Program-made: the position numbers and the translations under genes
DNA from: DASQWC01 sp035640475
GTDB lineage: Bacteria > Actinomycetota > JAICYB01
Direction: 5' to 3'
Length of the DNA: 42,247 nt
Assembly (NCBI GenBank): GCA_035640475.1
Contig: DASQWC010000013.1
Coordinates: 1 to 42,247, forward strand
Shown: one piece after another, positions 24,031 to 31,967 of the stretch
Position numbering within the stretch: position 1 is the first letter of the stretch
How the letters are laid out: the number at the start of each line of letters is the position of its first letter
The notes under the pieces: model-generated
What the model was told of the DNA's origin: nothing
What the model saw: the letters and a program-made list of their open reading frames with translations, nothing else
Databases searched by the model: none

Positions 24031-24584
24031 CGGCCGCAGTATGCGATGAGCTTGTCCTGATCGCTCGCGTCGTCGGCGACGGCGATCGCGGGCATGAAGT
24101 TCTTTCCCGGCCCCCGTGCGTCGTCCGGCACGCGACCATTGAGCATCATGAAGGCCGCCGATGCGAGGCCGGCAGGCATGGTGGTGTCCTGTCCGGTCGC
24201 CTTCGCGAGGTCCCATCCGTGCACGAGCTGATCGCAGAACGCGATGCCGAGCATCTGTGCAGCCGGCCGGTCGCCGTCGCTTCCCTTCACCATTCCCTCG
24301 AGGACGCCCGGCTGTGAGTATGCGTGCAGCGTTACCTTGCGCGCGTCCTCATACTCGGCGGCCGGATCGTCGCCGATAAGGGACGGCGGCGGACCGGACG
24401 GCGGCGCGATCGTGCCGCCGGACGGACCGGAGGCGAACATCCGCTGCCCCCAGAGCAGGTGATCCATGAGCGTGCGCACGCTCCATTCCCGGCACGGCGT
24501 GTCGGCATCGAGCTGGCCCTGCGCGCCGGCAACTTTTGTCGCCGTCCACGCTGTTGCGCGATCGAACAGATCAAGAAGATCCAT
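24021..24584 (-). CDS. TIGR03086-type protein (mycothiol-dependent maleylpyruvate isomerase-like, DinB fold)
   Basis: A 187-residue four-helix DinB-like protein of the TIGR03086 / MDMPI N-terminal group common in actinobacteria. LDADTPCREWSVRTLMDHLLWGQRMFA carries the conserved CxxW segment and first metal His; FCDQLVHGWDLAKATGQ carries the second His. Such proteins bind a divalent metal, and some use mycothiol as cofactor. The specific reaction is unknown. It is the third gene of an ArsR-regulated operon; its ATG begins the base after the SRPBCC stop, and it has a purine-rich AGGAGGAAAG stretch inside the end of that gene. Mycothiol use would support an actinobacterial host. Confidence 0.88.
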   Translation of the reverse strand: MDLLDLFDRATAWTATKVAGAQGQLDADTPCREWSVRTLMDHLLWGQRMFASGPSGGTIAPPSGPPPSLIGDDPAAEYEDARKVTLHAYSQPGVLEGMVKGSDGDRPAAQMLGIAFCDQLVHGWDLAKATGQDTTMPAGLASAAFMMLNGRVPDDARGPGKNFMPAIAVADDASDQDKLIAYCGRQP

Positions 24585-25073
24585 CTACTTTCCTCCTCGT
24601 GTTGCGTTCGCAAAGCTGGCAAGCGAGCCACCCCAGCCGCCGTCCGAGTCGAGCGACTCGAAGATCTCCTGCGCGGCATCGCCGTAACGGTCGAGGTTGC
24701 GGTGCTCGAGAACGACGCGCGTCGACTGCTCGCTTTCCGGCGCGAACGTCACTTCGACCTCGGTGACGAAGTCGGGTTCGTACGTCCACTGCGCGTTCAG
24801 CTGCCAACCGAGCACCAGACGCGTCGGCGGCTCCCACGCGAGCACTTTCCCCCACTCGACTTCGTTGCCGCCGACCTCGCGGTTGTAACAGCGTCCGCCC
24901 TCCCGAGGCTCGACGACCACTTCTTCCAGCTCGCCGGGCCCGTTGTGATGCTCGCGAATCCACCACGCGTCGACGGCCGCGAAGACCTCGAAGGCCCGCT
25001 CGACAGGAACGTCGACGGTGATCTCCTTGTGCACGACCAGCGCCGTCGGATGGACGGCAACGTTGTCGCTCAT
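24585..25073 (-). CDS. SRPBCC / AHSA1-like START-fold protein
   Basis: A 162-residue helix-grip protein. VVHKEITVDVPVERAFEVFAA is the typical first strand and helix, and the C-terminal helix includes FESLDSDGGWGGSLASFA. The family binds hydrophobic small molecules in a deep cavity. The gene is very commonly paired with an ArsR-type regulator as here, where the two overlap by 4 nt (ATGA). The stop abuts the start of the TIGR03086 gene. The pair is thought to respond to, or act on, a small molecule, but no ligand is known for this type. Confidence 0.88.
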   Translation of the reverse strand: MSDNVAVHPTALVVHKEITVDVPVERAFEVFAAVDAWWIREHHNGPGELEEVVVEPREGGRCYNREVGGNEVEWGKVLAWEPPTRLVLGWQLNAQWTYEPDFVTEVEVTFAPESEQSTRVVLEHRNLDRYGDAAQEIFESLDSDGGWGGSLASFANATRGGK

Positions 25074-25375
25074 GTGGATCTCCCCTCTGCTCGCGCCTTG
25101 AGTCGCTGCAACGACTCTTCCCAGAACCCGTCAAGCCAGCGGCGCACCTGGTCGAGCGTCTTCAGATCGAGCTCGTAGAGGTGCCGGGTGCCCTGGGCAC
25201 GCATCCGTACCATGCCCGCATCGCGCATGAGCTTGAGGTGTTTCGAGACGGCAGGACGGCTGACCGGCAGCCGCGTCGCGATATCGACCACGGACGCGGG
25301 ACCGCGCCGCAAACGCTCGACGATCGCGCGCCTGGTCGGATCGCCGAGAATGTCGAAGGCTGCTTCGTAACCCAT
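25070..25375 (-). CDS. ArsR-family winged-helix transcriptional repressor
   Basis: A 101-residue winged-helix protein with FDILGDPTRRAIVERLRRGP at the start and DIATRLPVSRPAVSKHLKLMRDAGMVRMR as the recognition helix and wing. The Cys metal sites of true ArsR/SmtB sensors are absent, so it belongs to the metal-independent subgroup that accompanies SRPBCC genes. It heads the operon ArsR-SRPBCC-TIGR03086. An inverted repeat lies over its own -10 box and near-leaderless start, so autorepression is likely. No ribosome-binding site is visible before the ATG. Confidence 0.92.
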   Translation of the reverse strand: MGYEAAFDILGDPTRRAIVERLRRGPASVVDIATRLPVSRPAVSKHLKLMRDAGMVRMRAQGTRHLYELDLKTLDQVRRWLDGFWEESLQRLKARAEGRST

Positions 25376-25377
25376 TG

Positions 25378-25416
25378 GTTACGGTAACTCTACAGTTACT
25401 GAAGGGGAGCCGTCAA
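25378..25416 (-). promoter_or_regulatory. ArsR promoter with overlapping operator dyads
   Basis: On the minus strand TTGACG (25416-25411), an 18-nt spacer and TAGAGT (25392-25387) form a good promoter. The -10 box ends 11 nt before the ATG, so the transcript has almost no leader. GTAACT-N4-AGTTAC (25384-25399) is a perfect dyad covering the -10 box, and GTTAC-G-GTAAC (25378-25388) is a second dyad next to the start codon. This is the layout expected for autorepression by the ArsR protein encoded here. Confidence 0.72.
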
Positions 25417-25697
25417 CCCCACCGGTAACGGTCGATCCCTTCCCGGACGGCCGATTGCCAGCACGCCTTGTGCCAGTGCCGATGCTGCTCGTCGGAGTCC
25501 TCCAGCCACGCGACGACGTGCTCGCTGCGCCGCGATACGCCACGCCGGCAGCGCGGGCACGTGTAGTCGGGTCCCGGCTCCCCGCCGTGGTAGATCTGCG
25601 CCGTCCACCCTTCAGGCGCGCCGAGCGGTGATGTGGTGCGCGGTGTCCGCGTCTCTCGCGGCTGCGGCTCCGCACGCCGCCGGTGTCGTCTGGGCAT
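25413..25697 (-). CDS. Conserved actinobacterial zinc-ribbon-like small protein
   Basis: A 94-residue protein with a basic N-terminus (PRRHRRRAEPQPRETR) followed by YTCPRCRRGV and, 20 or so residues later, HVVAWLEDSD and HRHWHKACW. The CPxC pair plus the distal His/Cys set is likely to bind zinc. Proteins of this shape are widespread in actinobacteria, often mislabelled ATP/GTP-binding, and have no established role. The ATG is read from a leaderless transcript (TAGCGT 6 nt upstream). It is divergent from the coiled-coil gene at 25727. Confidence 0.78.
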   Translation of the reverse strand: MPRRHRRRAEPQPRETRTPRTTSPLGAPEGWTAQIYHGGEPGPDYTCPRCRRGVSRRSEHVVAWLEDSDEQHRHWHKACWQSAVREGIDRYRWG

Positions 25698-25703
25698 ACG
25701 GCG

Positions 25704-25720
25704 ACGCTAACCGCTAGCGT
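25704..25720. promoter_or_regulatory. Mirror-image divergent promoter: two TAGCGT -10 boxes
   Basis: ACGCTA (25704-25709) is TAGCGT on the minus strand, ending 6 nt before the ATG at 25697. TAGCGT (25715-25720) on the plus strand ends 6 nt before the GTG at 25727. The two boxes form an inverted repeat with a 5-nt spacer. Both genes lack ribosome-binding sites, so both should be leaderless and expressed in balance. Confidence 0.6.
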
Positions 25721-25726
25721 GAGTGA

Positions 25727-26089
25727 GTGCCGCGGCCCAGTCTCAATCCCGCAGCGGTGATCAAAGACCTGCAAGAGCGCGCGCAGTTTCTCCTGAACGC
25801 CGACAAGCACATGGCCGAGGTCGTGGACATGCTGAAAGAGACGCGGGACGTGCTCTCGACGCTGGCGGGTGTCGTCGATCGATTGAACGGCATGATCGAA
25901 GAGGTCGAGGGTCGTGTCGGAGGCGTCGGTCAGATCATCGACCGCATGGATCGCTTGGAACAGGCCGCGTTGAACATCGAACGAGCGACGCTGGGCGTCG
26001 AAGCTGCGCTCTCGGCATTGCCGAAAGCGGTCCGCTCACGGATCGCCAAGGGACGCCGCCCCGGCGTCAGCGACGAACCGGAAGGCTGA
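25727..26089 (+). CDS. Coiled-coil small protein of unknown function
   Basis: A 120-residue protein with a GTG start. Residues about 10-95 have a heptad-like spacing of Leu, Val, Ile and Met (for example DMLKETRDVLSTLAGVVDRLNG) and are probably a long amphipathic helix or coiled coil. The C-terminus is short and basic (RSRIAKGRRPG). There is no signal peptide. Similar phasin-like or apolipoprotein-like helices occur in small actinobacterial proteins, and a role in storage granules or membrane surface binding is conceivable but not shown. It is expressed from the mirror-image promoter shared with the zinc-ribbon gene. Confidence 0.72.
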   Translation: MPRPSLNPAAVIKDLQERAQFLLNADKHMAEVVDMLKETRDVLSTLAGVVDRLNGMIEEVEGRVGGVGQIIDRMDRLEQAALNIERATLGVEAALSALPKAVRSRIAKGRRPGVSDEPEG

Positions 26090-26107
26090 AAGCTCTCAGA
26101 CCGGCGG

Positions 26108-26165
26108 GCTCGGTTCTGTGAAGCAGAGGTGGCTCGCAGCGTCTCCTGCGCTTCACAGAACGAGC
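26108..26165. repeat. Long imperfect hairpin between the coiled-coil gene and arsM
   Basis: GTTCTGTGAAGC (26113-26124) and GCTTCACAGAAC (26150-26161) are perfect 12-bp inverted repeats. GCTCG (26108-26112) and GAGC (26162-26165) extend the stem past a one-base bulge. The loop is 25 nt. It may terminate the upstream gene or act as a regulatory dyad or leader structure for the methyltransferase gene, whose ribosome-binding site starts shortly after. No U-tract follows. Confidence 0.6.
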
Positions 26166-26190
26166 GATACTCAATCTTGGAGGTTGCGCG

Positions 26191-27279
<1,089 letters not shown>

Positions 27280-28134
27280 CTACTTCGAATAGTCGTAGAA
27301 GCCGCGCTTGGTCTTCCGTCCGAGCAAGCCGGCCGCAACCATCTGCTTGAGCAGCGGCGCCGGCGCGAGGAACGGGTCGCGGAACTCTGCGTAGAGCGAC
27401 TCGATGATCTCGAGCGACACGTCGTTGCCGACGAGGTCCAGGAGCGCGAGCGGGCCCATCGGGTGCCCGCAGCCGTTCATCATCGCGGCGTCGATGTCCT
27501 CGCGCGACGCGTACCCGGTCTCGAACATCCGGACGGCGTGGTTGAGGTACGGGAAGAGCAGTGCGTTCACGACGAAGCCGGCGCGATCCTTCGCGACAAC
27601 GGGCACCTTGCCGAGCTGCTCGCACAACTTGCGTGAGCCCTCGGTGATGTCCTCGTCGGTAAGCAGCGTCGGGACGACCTCCACGAGCTTCATCACGGGG
27701 GCCGGGTTGAAGAAGTGCAGCCCGATGACCTTCGTCGGGCGGTTGGTCGTCATGGCGATCTGGGTCACCGATAGGGACGACGTCGTCGTGGACAGGATCG
27801 TGCGCTCGTCGCACGTCTGATCGAGCTGACGGAAGTAGTCGAGCTTGACGTCCATGTCCTCGGCGAGCGCCTCGATCACGAGGTCGACGTCGGCGAACGC
27901 GGTGAGATCGTCGGTGGCCTCGAGGTTGGCCAGCGTCGCGGTCTTCTCCTCTTCTGTTGCGCGTTTCTTCTCGACGAGACGAGCGATGGCCTTGTCGACG
28001 GCCGCAACCGACCCTTCGGCCTTCTCCTTGCTGCGGCCGCGGATGATCGTCTTGATGCCCGCTTGAGCGCTGACCTGGGCGATCCCCGTCGCCATCTGTC
28101 CGGTGCCGAGGATGCCGATCGTGTTGACGTCCAT
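27280..28134 (-). CDS. 3-hydroxybutyryl-CoA dehydrogenase
   Basis: A 284-residue enzyme of the 3-hydroxyacyl-CoA dehydrogenase family, interconverting acetoacetyl-CoA and 3-hydroxybutyryl-CoA. The NAD(P)-binding motif is GILGTGQMATGIA. IGLHFFNPAPVMKLVEVVP contains the catalytic His with its Asn-Pro context, and DRAGFVVNALLFPYLNHAVRMFE follows. GRKTKRGFYDY closes the C-terminal domain. The ATG at 28134 has GGAGG 4 nt upstream; the longer frame to 28170 is unlikely. It fits between thiolase and crotonase in the ethylmalonyl-CoA route, in beta-oxidation, or in polyhydroxybutyrate-type metabolism. It is a single gene with no crotonase beside it. Confidence 0.92.
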   Translation of the reverse strand: MDVNTIGILGTGQMATGIAQVSAQAGIKTIIRGRSKEKAEGSVAAVDKAIARLVEKKRATEEEKTATLANLEATDDLTAFADVDLVIEALAEDMDVKLDYFRQLDQTCDERTILSTTTSSLSVTQIAMTTNRPTKVIGLHFFNPAPVMKLVEVVPTLLTDEDITEGSRKLCEQLGKVPVVAKDRAGFVVNALLFPYLNHAVRMFETGYASREDIDAAMMNGCGHPMGPLALLDLVGNDVSLEIIESLYAEFRDPFLAPAPLLKQMVAAGLLGRKTKRGFYDYSK

Positions 28135-28226
28135 GAAGCCTCCAGTTGTACGGGGCGCCCAAAGGCGCATCCTTCAGAATCGTGGCACTCAGCCTGCCAG
28201 ACGGCAGGCGACGCTCACCAGCGGAA

Positions 28227-28394
28227 CTAAACGGTGAGGTGGATGCCGGCGGCGGCGGACTTGCAGACTTCCGGCTGAGGCGCCGAGGAGGCCGGCGTGG
28301 GCGCGAGCAGCGCGAACAGCGATGCGGCCAGCGCCAGGCGTCCGAGTGACTTCATGCCCCGCTTGACGATGCCGCGCAGCGTAATAGGTTCCAT
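28227..28394 (-). CDS. Tiny secreted peptide (55 residues) with signal peptide
   Basis: A short frame whose ATG at 28394 lies 8 nt after a TATCAT -10 box, suggesting a leaderless message. A second in-frame ATG at 28355 would give 42 residues. The protein has a basic N-region, a hydrophobic core (LALAASLFALLA) and a likely signal-peptidase site after PTPASSA. The mature part would be only about 17 residues, with one Cys (PQPEVCKSAAAGIHLTV). No family is recognised. It sits 30 nt downstream of the secreted protease gene on the same strand, so a linked role as inhibitor, pro-peptide or substrate is possible but speculative. It is shorter than usual ORF-calling cut-offs, so it may be missed in related genomes. 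Confidence 0.5.
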   Translation of the reverse strand: MEPITLRGIVKRGMKSLGRLALAASLFALLAPTPASSAPQPEVCKSAAAGIHLTV

Positions 28395-28402
28395 CGGCGC
28401 CC

Positions 28403-28408
28403 ATGATA
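28403..28408 (-). promoter_or_regulatory. -10 box TATCAT before the tiny secreted peptide
   Basis: TATCAT on the minus strand fits TANNNT and ends 8 nt before the ATG at 28394. It lies just past the protease stop codon, giving the small peptide its own start of transcription. Confidence 0.4.
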
Positions 28409-28424
28409 GCGCCCGGCGTGGGAT

Positions 28425-29225
28425 TTACCGGCGAGGTGCCGTCTGGAGCGTCAGCTGGGTCCCGAGCATCCGCTCGGCACGGGCAACCTGCGGAGGCAAG
28501 CGGGTGATGAAGACGTTGCCGATCGACGCCGAGCTGATGCCGATCGAGACGAGAACACCGAGCGCCTTCCCGCCGACCGTCGCACCGCTGCCGGAGTCGC
28601 CGAAGGCGGCCAATCCGGTCGCGGTCACGTAGTCCGGATCGGACGTATTCATGGCGACCGAGGTTCGTGCGGGCAAGACACTCGAGATCGCGAGGCCGTT
28701 GCCGTAGTGCTCGACGAAGACCGGCCCCGAGCTGCGCTCCGTGTACGTCCCCGTCGGGCCCCCGAAGTGGCACATCGACGGGCTCGCCTTCACACCGGCG
28801 TCGAGCCGGATGAGCCCGAAGTCGCGCACCTCGTTGAGGATCCCGTAGGCGGCGTGGCCGACGACACGGCCCCCGGCGTTGATGACCGGGCCCTTGCCCG
28901 GCGCCCATGAGCGCTCCTTGCCCTCACCGACCAAACAATGGCCCGCGGTTCCCATGTAGCGCTGGCCGTCGGCGCCCTTGAACAGGAAGTTGAACGAGCA
29001 CCCGCCGATCGGAGAGGAGAAGAATGCGCCGGGGCGCACGCCCGAGCACGCTCCCGTTCCGACGGGGCTTGCCGTCCGCGCGGCGATCGGGTGGCACCAG
29101 TCTCCGGGGACCTGCTTGGTCCCCAACGCGGCGGCGACCGTGGCCGGATTGCCCGTCGGGATGAGGAAGGCGAACAGGAAAAGGACCAGGCTGGACGACC
29201 CCAATGCCCGGTGCACGCGTGTCAT
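28425..29225 (-). CDS. Secreted chymotrypsin-fold (S1 family) serine protease
   Basis: A 266-residue secreted trypsin-like protease. A signal peptide spans residues about 1-33 (SLVLFLFAFLI core). The catalytic triad is visible as His96 (GTAGHC), Asp135 (VRDFGLIRLD) and Ser211 (AFGDSGSG). Four or more cysteines in the mature domain may pair. GDSGSG with an alpha-lytic-type spacing resembles the Streptomyces-style secreted peptidases, but without a large pro-domain. The substrate is unknown. On the minus strand GACAAT ends 6 nt before the ATG as a possible -10 box, with no ribosome-binding site, so it is probably leaderless. The tiny secreted peptide gene follows it. Confidence 0.87.
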   Translation of the reverse strand: MTRVHRALGSSSLVLFLFAFLIPTGNPATVAAALGTKQVPGDWCHPIAARTASPVGTGACSGVRPGAFFSSPIGGCSFNFLFKGADGQRYMGTAGHCLVGEGKERSWAPGKGPVINAGGRVVGHAAYGILNEVRDFGLIRLDAGVKASPSMCHFGGPTGTYTERSSGPVFVEHYGNGLAISSVLPARTSVAMNTSDPDYVTATGLAAFGDSGSGATVGGKALGVLVSIGISSASIGNVFITRLPPQVARAERMLGTQLTLQTAPRR

Positions 29226-29276
29226 AGGCCTATTGTCCTAACGACACGGCGCCTGAAGAAGTTTCGGCCCATCCAG

Positions 29277-30635
29277 TCATCCGCTTGAGGCCGCGGCGAT
29301 GTCTGCTTCGACGGTTTCGGCTCCGCGCGTCATGAGCAGGCCGCCGATGATGCCGAAGGGAGCAAGAATCGCGAGCCCGACCTGGATGTTCGTCGCATCG
29401 GCGACGGCACCGACCAGCACACCGCCGAGCACGCCCCCGAAGAGGGCAATGGTGAAGCCGAGCAATGAAAACATCAGCGGCCGCATGACCGGGGGGCTGA
29501 TCGACGACAGCACCGCCGCCAGGGGCGCGCCGGCGATCGACACGGACAACACGGCGAACCACTGAACGACGACCGTCACCGGGAGTGACGGGATGAACAC
29601 CGATCCGGCGATAACGATCGAGAACGCGGCGATGCCGCCGCCGATCAGACGGATAGCGCCGGCCGGGCTGCGCTGGAACACACGCTCCCCCACCGATCCG
29701 CCGAGTAGCGTCCCGACGAGATTGGCAACGCCGAGGATGCCGAAGATCACTCCGCGTCCGGCCTCTCCGACGTTGTGGACGTCCTCGTAGAAGACGGCGC
29801 CGAAGGCGAGGATACCGACCAGCCCGAACCCCAGCACGCCGATCCCAACCAGCTGCCGTCTGAACGTCGGGATCCTCACGAGGCTTCGCACGGACGGGAT
29901 GAACCCCTGCCCCTTCGGCGCTCCGGTCGCCGTCATCGTCGCGGAAAGGAACCCTTTCGCCAGCTGGCTCTCGGTCTCGTGCAACCGCCGGGCCGCGATC
30001 AGCGCTAGGAATGTCGGGATCGTGAGAATCGGGAACGCGTAGCGCCACACGTCGTCACCGACGACGAGGAGGCCGATCGCTCCGGCGATCAGCGGACCGA
30101 CAATGGCCCCGAGCGGGTTCGCCGCATTGTGGACGGCGAACACGCGGTTCCACGACTGCGGCGGGTAGGCATCGGCGAGGAGCGCCTTGCCGACGGGCTC
30201 GACGGATGCTTTCCCGATGCTCGAACCGAGGCGTGTCGTGATGAACGTCGGCAACGTGACGGCGAACGTCGTCGCCGTCGAGAAAACCCCCCACACGGCC
30301 GCAGACCAGCGCAGCATTCGAGCCCGGTTGATCTTCGTCGCCCAGTAGCCGAGCGGCACACCCGCGACGATGATCAGCGCGAGCTGAGCGCCGATGATTG
30401 CGCCGAGCGCCGTGTTGTTGATCCCGAAGAAGCGCCTGAGGTTCGGTGCGAACACACCGAGGACGGCGCGGTCGAGCTCGTCGACCGCGTTGAGCACCGT
30501 CAGGATCACGATCGGATACCAGCCGGCCGTCGTTGCGATCTCTCGCAAAGGAGGGCCGTCCCCCGGCAGCAAGAGCTCGCGCGTGCGCGCCCACACCGTT
30601 TGGCGTGGAGGAGCAGGCTCGCTCGTCTGTGTCAT
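29277..30635 (-). CDS. Major facilitator superfamily transporter
   Basis: A 452-residue MFS protein with about twelve membrane helices, a soluble N-terminal stretch of about 40 residues, and GVPLGYWATKINRARMLRWSA as the loop 2-3 signature. FNAVDELDRAVLG-like sequence in TM1 (here LNAVDELDRAVLGVFAPNL) resembles spinster-type transporters. Its start overlaps the fucosidase stop by 4 nt, so the two are co-translated. That suggests a role in moving a sugar, a sugar-linked metabolite or a cleavage product. The substrate is inferred only from this pairing. Confidence 0.88.
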   Translation of the reverse strand: MTQTSEPAPPRQTVWARTRELLLPGDGPPLREIATTAGWYPIVILTVLNAVDELDRAVLGVFAPNLRRFFGINNTALGAIIGAQLALIIVAGVPLGYWATKINRARMLRWSAAVWGVFSTATTFAVTLPTFITTRLGSSIGKASVEPVGKALLADAYPPQSWNRVFAVHNAANPLGAIVGPLIAGAIGLLVVGDDVWRYAFPILTIPTFLALIAARRLHETESQLAKGFLSATMTATGAPKGQGFIPSVRSLVRIPTFRRQLVGIGVLGFGLVGILAFGAVFYEDVHNVGEAGRGVIFGILGVANLVGTLLGGSVGERVFQRSPAGAIRLIGGGIAAFSIVIAGSVFIPSLPVTVVVQWFAVLSVSIAGAPLAAVLSSISPPVMRPLMFSLLGFTIALFGGVLGGVLVGAVADATNIQVGLAILAPFGIIGGLLMTRGAETVEADIAAASSG

Positions 30636-31930
30636 GCCGTCATCTCGAGCGAAATCACCGTCGCGATCGGATCGACGAGTTCAGAGGGAATGTTGATCAC
30701 AAGATCTCCGACGGGATCGCGGCCCATCAGCTCCTGTTCGGCCGTTACTCGCGGGCTCGTTTCGAGCGCCGTCCCGCTCACGAGCTCCGTCGCAACTCCA
30801 ACCCGGCGAACCGGCAGTCCGCGAACGACGATGTGGTCGTTCGGGCGCCAGGGACACATCAGAAAGATGCGTTCGGCCCTGCGCGTCGAAGGGCCGTAGA
30901 ACTGCCACGGCTCGAGGCCGGCCTGCGTGTCGTAGATGGCCTCGCCGTTGCGGTTTATCCACTCGCCGACGGCGCGCAGACGTTGCATCTGCTCGGACGG
31001 AAGCCCGCCGTCGGACATCGGGCTGACGTTGAGCAGAAGATTGCCGCCCTTCCAGGCGACCTCGCACAGTGTGCGGGTGATCTCCGCAGACGACTTGTAC
31101 TCCTGGTCCTCGGGAACGTAGCCCCAGGACCTATTCATCGTCATGCACGTCTCCCATCGTCCATCGGGCGTTTCGACGGGAATCGCCTGCTCGGGCGTCG
31201 CGATATCGCCTTGGCCCGGAAGCCGGTCGTTGATGAGGATCGCGGGTTGCAGCTCGCGGATCATGGACGCGAGCTCCTCAGCGCGCCACTCGTCGGACGT
31301 GCGCTCCCATTGGCCGTCGAACCAGATGAGGTCGATCTGCCCGTAGTTCGTGAGGAGCTCGCGGACCTGGCCGAACAGCACGTCGACGTACGCCTCCCAG
31401 GTCTCAGAACGGCGGCCGAGGAACGTGATGTACGGCTTGTCCTCCTCGCGGAAGGCCGGGTAGTCGGGATGGCGCCAGTCCGACAGCGAGTAATAGAAGC
31501 CGACGCGCAATCCCTCCGAACGAGCGGCCTCGACATACTCGCCGACCAGATCGCCGCCGTACGGCGTTTGCGCGATCGAAAACTCGGTCAGCTTCGTGGG
31601 CCACAGCGCAAACCCGTCGTGGTGCTTGGTCGTGAGCACCGCGTAACGCATTCCCGTCTCGCGAGCCAGACGCATCCAGTCCGCCGGCGCGCCCGGTCTT
31701 GGATCGAACTCGAACGCGCTCTCGTAGTACTCGGCGACCGGCACGTCGTGCGCGTGCGGAAGCGCAGAACCGGGCCCCCCGACCAGCGGCCACGACAGCT
31801 CCCACCCCCGCCGCGAGATCGGCCCCCAGTGGACGAACATCCCGAAGCGTGCTGCGTCGTACCACTCGTCGCTGCGCGGCTTGGCGTCGCTGCGCGGCTT
31901 GGCGTCGCTGCGCGGCTTGGGGTCGGGCAT
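30632..31930 (-). CDS. Alpha-L-fucosidase (GH29 family)
   Basis: A 432-residue glycoside hydrolase of family 29, which removes alpha-linked L-fucose with retention. RFGMFVHWGPISRRGWE and GMRYAVLTTKHHDGFALWPT are family hallmarks. The nucleophile is Asp205 in DLIWFDGQWE. GNLLLNVSPMSDG follows in the second half. No signal peptide is present, so it acts inside the cell, on imported oligosaccharides or glycosides. The ATG at 31930 has a TACGCT -10 box 6 nt upstream (leaderless); the frame is open to 32011 but that part overlaps the mutase promoter. The first residues are encoded by an 18-bp repeat giving DAKPRS copies. It is co-translated with the MFS transporter. Confidence 0.9.
   Translation of the reverse strand: MPDPKPRSDAKPRSDAKPRSDEWYDAARFGMFVHWGPISRRGWELSWPLVGGPGSALPHAHDVPVAEYYESAFEFDPRPGAPADWMRLARETGMRYAVLTTKHHDGFALWPTKLTEFSIAQTPYGGDLVGEYVEAARSEGLRVGFYYSLSDWRHPDYPAFREEDKPYITFLGRRSETWEAYVDVLFGQVRELLTNYGQIDLIWFDGQWERTSDEWRAEELASMIRELQPAILINDRLPGQGDIATPEQAIPVETPDGRWETCMTMNRSWGYVPEDQEYKSSAEITRTLCEVAWKGGNLLLNVSPMSDGGLPSEQMQRLRAVGEWINRNGEAIYDTQAGLEPWQFYGPSTRRAERIFLMCPWRPNDHIVVRGLPVRRVGVATELVSGTALETSPRVTAEQELMGRDPVGDLVINIPSELVDPIATVISLEMTA
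31868..31921. repeat. 18-bp tandem repeat, three copies, in the fucosidase N-terminus
   Basis: Three back-to-back 18-bp units (31868-31885, 31886-31903, 31904-31921; the last has one mismatch) encode repeated DAKPRS/DPKPRS hexapeptides at the very start of the fucosidase. In-frame unit length means that copy number could vary without disrupting the gene. Confidence 0.85.
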
Positions 31931-31936
31931 CGCGCT

Positions 31937-31961
31937 AGCGTACAGAGCGGCCCGGTACCCT
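31937..31961. promoter_or_regulatory. Divergent leaderless promoters of fucosidase and ethylmalonyl-CoA mutase
   Basis: TACGCT on the minus strand (31942-31937) ends 6 nt before the fucosidase ATG at 31930. TACCCT on the plus strand (31956-31961) ends 6 nt before the mutase ATG at 31968. The start codons are only 37 nt apart, so neither gene has space for a leader. That also rules out a cobalamin riboswitch in front of the B12-dependent mutase. Confidence 0.6.
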
Positions 31962-31967
31962 TGACTC

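Noticed and set aside
22513..24216. 567-codon minus-strand frame across the LLM monooxygenase and cyclase end
   Set aside because: It covers two clear plus-strand genes and has no family features.
31868..31921. CRISPR-like or satellite repeat
   Set aside because: The 18-bp units are directly adjacent without spacers and lie in a coding sequence.
31931..31967. Cobalamin riboswitch upstream of the B12-dependent mutase
   Set aside because: Only 37 nt separate the divergent start codons, far too short for a B12 riboswitch.
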